The notes under the pieces were generated by a model. That model had not been told where the DNA came from. It saw only the letters and a program-made list of their open reading frames with translations, and ran no database searches. From Cryptomeria japonica (taxonomy: Eukaryota > Streptophyta > Pinopsida > Cupressales > Cupressaceae): a stretch of 64,000 nt of DNA. A program made the translations under genes and the position numbers. The stretch is taken from the NCBI RefSeq assembly GCF_030272615.1, contig NC_081412.1:688642083-688706082 (forward strand). Direction: 5' to 3'. Shown one piece after another: positions 29,967-39,812 of this stretch. Each line of letters begins with the position of its first letter. Position 1 is the stretch's first letter.

Positions 29967-30618
29967 GTTGGGATGAGTAACACAACCTCCTTTGAGCCAT
30001 ACTATTATAATTTTAGTATTGATATTTGTTTTGATGTCATGGATTTCATATTCCATGAATTTTGTATATCTTTGATAATATTTATATATCTAAGTGTGTT
30101 ATTTCCTTCAACTACAATTTTGTTTATACTTATTTGTTCAATGTATACTTGTTTATGTGATCAAATTAGCTTCTATTTGATGATGTTATTATGTCTTTAA
30201 GGTTTTGTGACATTTGTGGGTGTTGATTGACTATCAACATTCCCATCATTTTCCCCATCCATGTTAAATATAAGAGCACTATCTGAAGTAGTGTTGGGAT
30301 GAGTAACACAACCTCCTTTGAGCCATACTATTATAATTTTAGTTTTGATATTTGTTTTGATGTCATGGATTTCATATTCCATGAATTTTGTATATCTTTG
30401 ATAATATTTATATATCTAAGTGTGTTATTTCCTTCAACTACAATTTTGTTTATACTTATTTGTTCAATGTATACTTGTTTATGTGATCAAATTAGCTTCT
30501 ATTTGATGATGTTATTATGTCTTTAAGGTTTTGTGACATTTGTGGGTGTTGATTGACTATCAACATTCCCATCATTTTCCCCATCCATGTTAAATATAAG
30601 AGCACTATCTGAAGTAGT
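29967..30618. repeat. 326-bp direct tandem duplication
   Basis: Two head-to-tail copies (29967-30292 and 30293-30618) are nearly identical; I noticed one difference (TTTAGTATTG against TTTAGTTTTG). LTR-like unit I begins exactly at the end of the second copy. The sequence is A/T-rich. Short reading frames on both strands simply repeat with the duplication and match nothing that I recognise. Confidence 0.92.
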
Positions 30619-32504
30619 GTTGTGACCTTTTCACACATCGCCCCATTGCTAACGGGGACCCCCTCTTTTCCAACTTCCTGCATTGTTAGGTTAGGGTTTT
30701 GGCTGCCTAGTGGGCAATTTTGCGTTTTCCGTGCCCGAGTTTCGGAGTTTTGATCATGCCTAGTGTCGTCTAGGGTTTTTGAAGTGTTAGGATCAAGTTG
30801 CGAAAGATGATATTTTTTGATGATCCTAAGTTCTGCTAAGTGTTTGAACATTTGAACGTTAACGTGTTTTTAAACACGCACATCAATGATTTTAAAGTGC
30901 CAAGATATTCACAGACCTTTTGGAGTTGTTTTCTCGCTCCTAAGGTAATATTTAAGTTGGTTTCGCACTTTATTCGAATATATTCCTACCTAGCATTTCG
31001 CTCATATTTTTGGAAAATTAGTACAAGTCCAGTTAAATTTAAAGTCGCTGAGTGATTTTGAGTGGTTAAAATGATAAAATCCTAAGGGAAATTCATATTC
31101 CAAGGGTTAAAGGGTCAAAATCCATGCTAGAGGTGATTTTCCCCTCACATTCCAGACTACCCAACCCATTCCCCCACTCAAAATCCATACTACACATGGG
31201 TTTCCCCTGGAATTCATACTGGCCACTAATTTCCCCCACAGTTTATCCACACCTGGAGCGATTTTCCTCTGGAGATGCTAAAATTTGGCTAAGTGTCAGG
31301 ATTTATCCAGACACCCATCGAATTTCCCCTCGGAGTGCGGACTGGAGTGCAAGGATAATTCCATGCCTGGGTCGATTTTCCACTAGGATTTTTGTGACAA
31401 CTGAGTGAGGATTTTTGTTCGGATTTTTATCCAGACAGGGATCGATTTTCCTCTGACCATTTTTGTGAGGATTTTTGTCCAGATTTTTATCCAGACAGGG
31501 ATCGATTTTCCACTAGGAACATTATGAAGAGTTTTGAGCCGGATTTTTGTCCAGACTGAGGTCGACTTTCCACCAGGGAGGTATTTTTTCAAGTTAAGTG
31601 ATTTTTGAGTGTGGATTTTTGTCCAAACACCCATCGAATTTCCCCTGGGGGGTGATTTTTGCAGAATGAGTGCATTTTTGTCTGGATTTTTGTCCAAATT
31701 TATATCGATTTTCCCCTGGGATGGTATTTATGTGCATTTCGATGATTTTGAGCATGGATTTTTATCCAAGCATGCGTCGAATTTCCCCTATGGGGCAAAT
31801 TTTGACACTTAAGCGATTTTTGAATGGATTTTTTAATCCCAACCTATAGCGATTTTCCCCTGGAGGCTTTATTTTGGATTTAAATTGGAATATTTTAATA
31901 AAAAGCCCCATTTTGATTGCTTTTAAATAATTATTAAATGATTATTTAAAATTTAAAAGCAAATTTAATAACTTGCAATATTAAATGTTTGAACCTTCTA
32001 GAAGCAAGTTAGGGTTTCACCAAGCAAGTATTTATACAAGTGTTTTTTATCCCACATTGCTTGTGTGGTGAAAGTTGGAGGTGAAAGCAAGTATATGAGA
32101 GGAACTTCAGCATTATTTTATTATTATTTCTACCAGGTGTCTCCATGAGAGCGATTTTTTCCAAGTTGGGCGAATTTTTTAGCAAGGCATTTTTGTGAAG
32201 TGTGGGATTGAGGATTTATTTTTCTCCATTTTTTCCAGCTTGCTGACTTATTCCTCCTTGGCTGCCATTAAAGACCAGTTTCAGATTTTCGATTTTTGCT
32301 AAGTTTGGCGATTTTTTTCCAAATTTAGCAATTTTTGGTAAAAGTTGGCAAAATCTTGATTGAAGACTTGTGCGATTTTTCCTCCACCATTTTTGTTGCT
32401 GTTCAGACCTTCATTGCTGCAGATTGCTGCCATTAACAACAATTTTCAGAATTTTGAAAATTTCGATTTTTGCTAAGGCAGGCAAATTTTTGTGTTTGGG
32501 GTAT
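30618..32504 (+). mobile_element. LTR-like unit I, left part
   Basis: Starts TGTTGTGACCTTTTCACAC with the same terminal hairpins as family 1 (CCCCATT...GGGG follows). It contains a leader array (31131-31870), an A/T-rich stretch and TATTTATACAAG near 32029. It is interrupted at 32504 by LTR C, whose target duplication is GGTAT, and by LTR D. It resumes at 63228. No ORF is visible. Its right end is not certain within the window. Confidence 0.65.
31131..31870 (+). repeat. Array of ~56-75-bp units in unit I
   Basis: About twelve degenerate units contain ATCGATTTTCCCCTGG preceded by TTTTTGTCCAGACA. They start near 31131, 31186, 31248, 31307, 31363, 31431, 31491, 31551, 31621, 31692, 31765 and 31840. 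The motif is not clearly palindromic. Confidence 0.8.
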
Positions 32505-33719
32505 TGTTGACGTGTATTTTGTACACAATCATACACAGAATAAAATACCTAAAGGCATCTTATCCTCTCTTGAGAAAATAGTCTCTAACTGCTGAAGATT
32601 CGCGTAAAGGATCAGTTAGGTAGACTCCAAGGTTCTTTTAGTGGGGTCTCCACGTGTGGACAAGCTCCAGTGGTATGATGTGATTTGCTGGAATCACAAG
32701 GGGACTTACATTGAACTTCCGATCTGCTTTGCTGGACACAGGCTCTTACTAACTTAGATTAAAAAAAATGGAAAAAGGATAAGGGCGAAGAGAGGATCTA
32801 ATCCTAATACTAAGAATGTAGGAGCAATGATTGATTTTTGATGAAACTCTAACTAGGTCTTGTTTTGACATCAATGGAACATCTACACAAGGCTAGTGCG
32901 ATCTTCTAGGGAAGCTTTATGATGTTCAAGTCATCACCGCAGGCATAGATACCATCCAAGTTGATGCATATCAATGAAGAGGCAACAAATTGAAATTGAG
33001 CTTAGGCTGAATGATTCCAGTTGACTACGCAAGGCAAGTCTGCAATCAACAAACTGCTAGTAGTATGGATGTACGAATTCCACCATCAATCAATCACATT
33101 TCCTCCATTCATCTAATCATCTACCATCTAAGATTGAAGACTTCAACAAGAAACCATGCAAATTGCAAGAAAACGACATATTTCACCATTACTTCAATGA
33201 AAATGGAGTTTGTTTACAATCAATGGCAACAATTTCTTGCCTTGTCCTCCTATTCTACTCTAATTGCTATTCTATCAACTATATTCTAACTCTTCCAACT
33301 ATTTACAACTCTCTCTAATCCTCCTTAACAAATGAAATGTTTGGGCTTATATAGTGCCCACAATACAATTTGATGGCTTAGATCAATTCAAGATCAATGG
33401 CCAAGATTTTACAATGAAAAACCCTAATTAGGGTTTGTTACAACCATTACATAACATTTAATGTTTGACCAATGATAAAATTGTATTGCTTGGACACATG
33501 TCCCTTCTAGAAAAATCGACCAATGGATAGCCGGGGTAGGTACATCGAAGTTTGTGCCACCTTCCATGAGTTAAGTACATTGAATCTGGACATGCTGAGG
33601 TGGACTTCACTGACTGGAGAAATGATGACTAGGACGCCACCTCATCTGACACTTGTAACTTGGTAGGTATTCATCTTGATGTTGTTGAGAAACTTGCTTT
33701 AATTAATTCCTCTGGATCT

Positions 33720-33912
33720 ATTTTGCTTCTTCAACGAGCCCTTGTTCTAACTCCTTGCGTCCTTGATGTGCAGGAAGATGATGTACCTTGCCTTGGAACG
33801 CTGGATTGCCCTTGATGATGTTAGTCCAAAGAAGGTCGTCCATGTCCTGGCTTGATCGTCCTGGCGAAGACCGTCCTTGATCCGGCTTGATTTTCCTTGA
33901 AGAGACCTCCAT
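33720..33912 (-). pseudogene. Remnant of LTR-encoded ORF in LTR C
   Basis: ATG at 33912 follows the conserved acceptor TTGTGTAG|G (33920), as in A, B and D. The residual frame lacks all conserved blocks of the LTR protein. Its sequence parallels that in A and D (GGCAAGGTACATCATC-like stretch), which supports a shared deletion. Confidence 0.55.
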
Positions 33913-34758
33913 TTGATGCCTACACAACATTTCAAAATTAGTAACATGATTTTGCAATACATAACATAAATTAGAGAGCAATTTTTTAGGAAACTTAATG
34001 ATAAGTCCTTTATTAAACATTTCCTAAAACAAAGACTGAGCTAAGGCAAAACAAAATTCCAAAATTCAAAATTAAGGAAATGACGATCAAAATTTGAAAT
34101 TAAAACAAGAGATCTTGCCATACCTTACTTGAGAGCTTAACTCTAAAATGCAAAATAAAGGAATTCGCCCAGGCAAAATTTGAAATTCGATAGTCTTGAT
34201 GTGATCTTCAAAAGAACGTTCCTCTTATCAACTTCGCCACCCTTCAAGTCTTGGACGTGATCTCTAATGCCTTGGCAAATTCGCTCAAATGGAAACTTCA
34301 AGTTCGCCTCTCCTTTGGATAGTAGTTTCGCACCACCTTTGATTGAATTCGCTCCTCTTTTGCCTTCTCCAAGTTGCATATGAGAGATGATAAATGATGA
34401 TGTGAAAATGAAATAAACACCTTCCTTTATAGGCGCTCACCTTCATATTGACCTTAGGCCGACTTTTTGCAAAGTATAGCAATTAAAACGATTTTTAAAT
34501 AAATAATAAAGGCCGACCTTGACAAAATAAACCCAAGCGCTCCCTTTTGATTTTTATTAAATTAATAATTAATTATTAAATGCCTTTATTTTTAATTAAT
34601 AAATTTCGATTTTTTACAAAGGCAAAAATAATTAATAAATACATACCATGCGCTATTTAAATGCTTTTAATTAAATATCGATTTTTTTCTAGCATTTAAA
34701 TAAATTTAAAAAATGTGTTTTAAGCGCCAAAATGAAAAAGTGAGAAGATACGTACCTC

Positions 34759-37015
34759 ATCGCCTTGGTCCCTGACTGAGGGACAGGAGCGATCCATCAA
34801 TTTGGTCATGATTCTTGCAATTTTTACGTCCAAGGTCTTCATTTCTACGTTGAATTTGCCATTTTCCTTGGGATCTTCGAACTTGATTGACTTCTCCTTG
34901 CGATTGAATGTCCTTTTGTGGTAATATCGCCCTGGTCCCTTGAAGAGGGACAGGAGCGATATGAGCTTCTTAGCATGTTTGACAATGTTTGGACGTTCGA
35001 AACTTTGGCATGTGATCTTCAAAAAACGCCTTGAACCTTGTATAACCTTTTGAAGTCTTGACTTGGTATGAACTTGAAGCAAAACGAAGAGTCCAAAGCA
35101 AATCGCCCTGGTCCCTTGGAGAGGGACAGGAGCGATATGGTCTCCATGTTCAATTTGATGATCATTTTACGTTCAAAATCTTTGTGTATCGTCTTCAAAA
35201 GACGCCTTAGACCTTTTACCATCTTGCAAAACCTTGGCTTGACGTAAATTTTGAGAGACTTGGTCAATATAATCAATATCGCTCTGGTCCCTTCCTGAGG
35301 GACAGGAGCGAACTTCAAGTTTTTAAGCTTGTCCTTGCGTTCTTCAACTTGCCATTACCTTCAATGCGTGAAATGACGTCCCTTGATTCCTCTTGGTGGC
35401 TTGATACTTGTTAAACTTTCAAAATCTTGGTCTTTATGGAAATTTCGCTCTGGTCCCTTCCTGAGGGACAGGAGCGAATTAGGATATTTAAGAGCAAATC
35501 CCTCAATGTGGCGATCCTTGTAACTTTGTGCTTGATGGAGATGCTTCGAAACGTCCTTGGTACCTTGTTCTTCGCCTTGGAGTGTCTTGATCTTGGAGGG
35601 ACGGCAATATAATCATCATATCGCCCTGGTCCCTTGGAGAGGGACAGGAGCGATCTTGGCTTTGTATGCTTCACTTCACTTTGCTAGCTTCCAGATTTAT
35701 ATTCAACGGGTTCATAATGCGTCCTTCCATTCATCCATGCCTTGGAATCGGTCGTAACTTGGCGAGAAAATCATCTATAACAAAAATCGCTCTGGTCCCT
35801 TCCTGAGGGACAGGAGCGAACTTAAGCATTTTATTGTTTTGATCAAGTCTGGATGCTCTATCATGCTCATTTCGTCCTTCACCATGCCTTTGATGTCTCG
35901 ATTCGTCCGAACAAGGTCAGGAATGGCTCAACTAATCATTTTCGCTCTGGTCCCTTGGTGAGGGACAGGAGCGATTCGCCTTGGTCCCTTGGAGAGGGAC
36001 AGGAGCGCTTTTCGCTCTGGACCCTTGGAGAAGGACACGAGCGAAATTTGACTTTTCGCACTCTTTATCAGGATAATTTTAATGGAATATAACATTTTGA
36101 CATTTCCTTCTATGTTTCTTCTTTCTTATACTTTAAGTTATATTCCATATATACTTTCAGGATGTTTGAGAGTGGTTTCAGACCTCCAGGAGTTATATTG
36201 CAAAATCTAGTTTTTGGAGGTTTTTTCAGTTTCCAGACTTAGTCAAATTTCAGGATCAGGGCATTCCAGACTTAGCCAAATTTCAGGATCAGGACCTCAC
36301 TCAAGCCGGACTTGCTACCCTGTTGATCTCCCCGACAGCACTTCAAGTTATATTCATTTGATAAAATGTACCTCTTTGGACCTTCTCACATCGTCAAGAC
36401 GTTAAAATCTTGCAAGGACAAAGCAAAATTGGATTTGTAGCTCCGGTCCTTCACTGAGGGACAGGAGCGATTTAGGCAATTAGCACTGTTATGGACGTCC
36501 CAAAAATCTTCAATTTATATTCAACGCATTTATCTCATGTTTTTCCTTGTTTTTGAACGTAAACTTGCCTTGACCTTTGTCTGGATTTTGCATAATGAAG
36601 GAAATCGCTCTGGTCCCTGGGAGAGGGACGAGAGCTACAAGGTACCTCGCCCTGGTCCCTTGGAGAGGGACAGGAGCGATTTGGTCAATATAGGTCATTC
36701 TCCTTCGTTTTTGCATCTCAAATTATATTCATTTGGCAAAGCATCTTCCTTTGGACGTCCTCAAATCATTAAGTCATCAAAATCTTGCAAGGACAAGGCG
36801 AAATTGAATTTGTAGCTCCGGTCCTTCACTGAGGGACAGGAGCGATCTTTCCCCTGGAGGCATTTCTGTGCTCATGAAAATCTTCAATTTATATTCAATG
36901 GAAAGATCTCGCCTTTCTCCATCACTTCCAATTCGTAATTCATCTTGACCCTGCAGGAATAGTAAAATATTTGAAAACGAGCTCCCGTCCTTCACTAAGG
37001 GACAGGAGCGATTTT
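34759..37015 (-). repeat. Hairpin array in LTR C
   Basis: Copies of the GGTCCCT...AGGGACAGGAGCGA hairpin start near 34759, 34927, 35102, 35279, 35445, 35619, 35786, 35941, 35978, 36010, 36440, 36604, 36646, 36816 and 36981. Most steps are 164-177 bp, with a 42-bp doublet at 36604/36646 as in A and B. The gap 36050-36430 is the mosaic insert. Confidence 0.88.
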
Positions 37016-37468
37016 GCTCCTACAGGCCAAAATAACATGATTTTACACATTTTAACACTTCACAAGGCGAAAACAAATCATTTGAGATGCCTAGGATCAA
37101 AAATCAAAAATGTCAAAATTTGGTCAAAAATATTCAATTGGACAAAAATTCACATTTCATCTTCAACACTTAGACAAATTTAAGCTCTGCATCAACATTC
37201 CAATTGAAAATTAGACCATTCTGGCGAATTCATTGCATTCAAAATTTGCATTCTAGAAAAGGAAAATCAAAAAGCTCCCAAAACCGACTAGATTCTGGTC
37301 CGAAAAGACGGTAATTAAAACCCTAAGGCTTGACCCTAAATCCAGACAACTAACAAACTAACAAAACCCTAGAAAAAGCAAAGCGAAAACGAACAAAACG
37401 AGCAAAAAAACATGGGTCCCCATTTGCAATGGGGCGATGTGTGAAAACGTCACAACAGGTATCCAACT

Positions 37469-37718
37469 TGTTGTGACATATTCACACATCGCCCCATTGC
37501 AAATGAGGACCCCTGCTTTTTGCTTTCTAGGGTTTGTTTTCTAGGTCTTTTAGGGTTTTGTCTGTTAGCCTTTAACTTTCCAGTGTCGCCAAGGGGATCA
37601 CCTGGATAGCAGGTCCTGCTTGAGTGAGGTCAAGTTGGTGAGTGATGAAGTTTGGAATGTCTTGATCCTGAAATTTGGCTGTCTGGAATGTCCTGATCTT
37701 GAAATTTGACTAAGTTTG
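37469..37718 (+). mobile_element. Solo LTR D, family 1, 5' part
   Basis: Begins TGTTGTGACATATTCACAC, 11 bp from the 5' end of LTR C, which points the other way. It is cut at 37718 by element E; the target duplication GTTTG is at 37714-37718 and 58988-58992. The part beyond E starts at 58993. Confidence 0.9.
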
Positions 37719-37721
37719 TGT

Positions 37722-37755
37722 TGTGCGTTGCACACGCCCCCTGTCGCCGACAGGG
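37722..37755 (+). promoter_or_regulatory. Terminal double hairpin of LTR E
   Basis: TGTGC-GTT-GCACA (37722-37734) and CCCTGTC-GCC-GACAGGG (37739-37755) lie next to the LTR tip. Family 1 has TGTGA/TCACA and CCCCATT-GCA-AATGGGG at the same places, so paired bases differ but pairing is kept. This could be an integrase or RNA-structure signal. Confidence 0.6.
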
Positions 37756-37964
37756 TCCCCCTTTCCAGTTTTGAGTTTTTTGATCGTCATCCCGAGAATT
37801 GAATCAGAGTTTCTCGTATCTCCTCGAGCGAGTTCGTGATCAGTCCGTAAGCTGATCAACGTTGGAGTAGTGAACCAATGAGCCCTTTTGACTGATCTGG
37901 CTTTCGGGCGTAAATACCGAGAGTTTGTTCCAAAATTTCAAAACTTAACATAATGCATCTCCTT

Positions 37965-39000
37965 TTCGGACCCCAGGTCCGAACTTGGCGAAAGTCAAGT
38001 TAAGGTAAAAAAACGTTATGCGCTCCTCTTTTTGGATTTAAGTGTCCGAAAGTGAAAATTCAAAATTTAAAAGCGTAAGGTGGAATTCCATTTTCGGACC
38101 CCAGGTCCGAAATGTCCAAAATCAAGTTAAAACGTAACGCTGCGCATCCATTTTCGGACCCCAGGTCCGAAATATCCAAAATCAAGTTAAAACGTAACGC
38201 TGCGCATCCATTTCGGACCTTAGGTCCGAACTTCAACAAAGTGAAGTTTTAAAACATTGTGCAAACATCGCATTTCGGACCCTAAATGACAAAGTTAAAG
38301 TTTTTTTAAAAAAGCTACATAAACACCGTTTTCGGACCCTAAGCTCTGAAAAGGGCGAAATAAGTTTTAAAAAGCAAAAACGCACACCATACATACTTCG
38401 GACCCTAAGCTCTGAAAAGGGCGAAGTAAGTTTTAAAAAGCAAAAACGCACAACAAAACGCATACTTCGGACCCCAAGCTCCGAATAAAAAGGGCGAAGC
38501 AAGGCTTTAAAAGCAACCATATTAAACACGCGCTTCGGACCCTAAGCTCCGAAAAAGGCAAAGTTGGGTTTTTTAAACATAACAAAACGCGCATTTCGGA
38601 CCCCCGCGTCCGAACTTAAACCAAGGCGAAGTTAAGTTTTAAAACATAGTGCGAACGACGCGCATTTCGGACCCCCGCGTCCGAACTTCAACAAAGGCAA
38701 ATAAAGTTTTAAAAACATAGCGCAGCATCCATTTCGGACCCCCGCGTCCGAGCTCCAACAAGGCGAAGTTAAGTAAAAACATAGTGCAAACAACGTTTTC
38801 GGACCCTAAGCGTCCGAAATTCCAAGATGAACGTTTAAAAGCAAAACATAGTGCGATTATCGTCTCCAGACCCTAAGCCTCGAGCGCTGGCAAAGGCGAG
38901 GAAATTAACCCTGTGAGATCGCATTTCGGACCCCAGGTCCGAACCTCGGCGGGGATGGAAGCTGAAGGCGACACAATCATTTTCGAACCTTAGGTCCGAA
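37965..39000 (+). repeat. TTCGGACC/GGTCCGAA hairpin array in LTR E leader
   Basis: About fifteen copies of TTCGGACC-CCA-GGTCCGAA or variants (GCGTCCGAA, AAGCTCCGAA) start near 37965, 38093, 38153, 38212, 38274, 38331, 38397, 38466, 38534, 38595, 38665, 38732, 38798, 38925 and 38982, mostly 57-70 bp apart. Between them AAGTTAAGTTTTAAAACATAG-like spacers recur. Some copies have decayed right arms. The second array is in the 3' LTR (52394-53429). Confidence 0.92.
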
Positions 39001-39423
39001 CACAAAACGAAGGCAAAGTTAAAAGCCAATGCGATCATCTCTCCCGACTTAAGCTCCAAGCTTTAATGCAGAAAGCGAAGTCCAAAAGCAAGCGAAACTT
39101 TAACGCAAAAGGCACAGTTTGTAACGCGGAGGCCAGGGCGAGCACACCCGCGAAGGTTAGATTCGAAAACCTCCAATTCGAAATTCGAAAGGAACTCTTA
39201 AATCCGAAAGCAAGGAGGTAAGACACCGCATCATCCTCCCATCAACCATTTAAAATTCAGGTTGTTAGACACAGAACCATGTGAAATTAATAAATCCTCT
39301 TTCATCTTCCAAACTGCGAAAATTTAAACAGGAAGGATAACCGTTGGGATTCAAATTTTGCAGGGTCATCCGCTCGCCCCGCACGACAAGGTCGGGTAAT
39401 CACCCATCATTCGCTCCAATCAG

Positions 39424-39807
39424 GTAAGTACGCCTTATCGCGTACGGTCATTTAAAATGTGTGAATCAAATAGGCAAAATACGCAAAATTTGAAATGCTT
39501 AGAGTCTGCATCTCCGTCATTCGAACATCCAAAATTTAGGATTCATACCCGAGGTTTGACCGGAAACTGCATCTCTTTTCAAAATTCTCATGTTTTGCCT
39601 TTGTTAAAATTAATCAAAAAAAAAAAAAAATTCGAGAGTAAGAATGCTTAGTCATGAATCTTCAGGAATATGATGTTGTAGAAGTTAATTAGATTGTTAG
39701 CCCAGAGTGATATTTAAACTAATCTCGGTCTGTTGAAACACTTCTGTTATTATCTAACCCGCATCGTCATTCTCGAGTCACCTTGTAATCCGTGTCTGGC
39801 TGTGCAG
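39424..39807 (+). other. Predicted intron before the ORF of LTR E
   Basis: Donor CAG|GTAAGT at 39424 is a perfect consensus. Acceptor GGCTGTGCAG|G ends at 39807, five bases before the ATG at 39813. The arrangement matches the GTATGG...TGTGTAG introns of family 1, although the sequence differs. Confidence 0.65.
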
Positions 39808-39812
39808 GATAA

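Larger units (their letters stand above)
32505..37457 (-). mobile_element. Solo LTR C, family 1, ORF-less
   Basis: A 4,953-bp minus-strand unit with TGTTG...CAACA ends, flanked by GGTAT (32500-32504, 37458-37462). It has the family plan: terminal hairpins, hairpin array (34759-37015), TATA box (34426-34431), intron (34123-33920), ORF remnant from ATG 33912, palindromic telo-box (33419-33436) and TATA (33348-33355). Bases 36050-36340 resemble the start region of LTRs A and D placed in the middle of a B-like leader, so C is a mosaic. Confidence 0.93.

Noticed and set aside
30197-30382. 61-residue minus-strand frame in the 326-bp duplication as a host gene fragment
   Set aside because: It is short, matches nothing I recognise, and is only one of several open frames in A/T-rich duplicated DNA.
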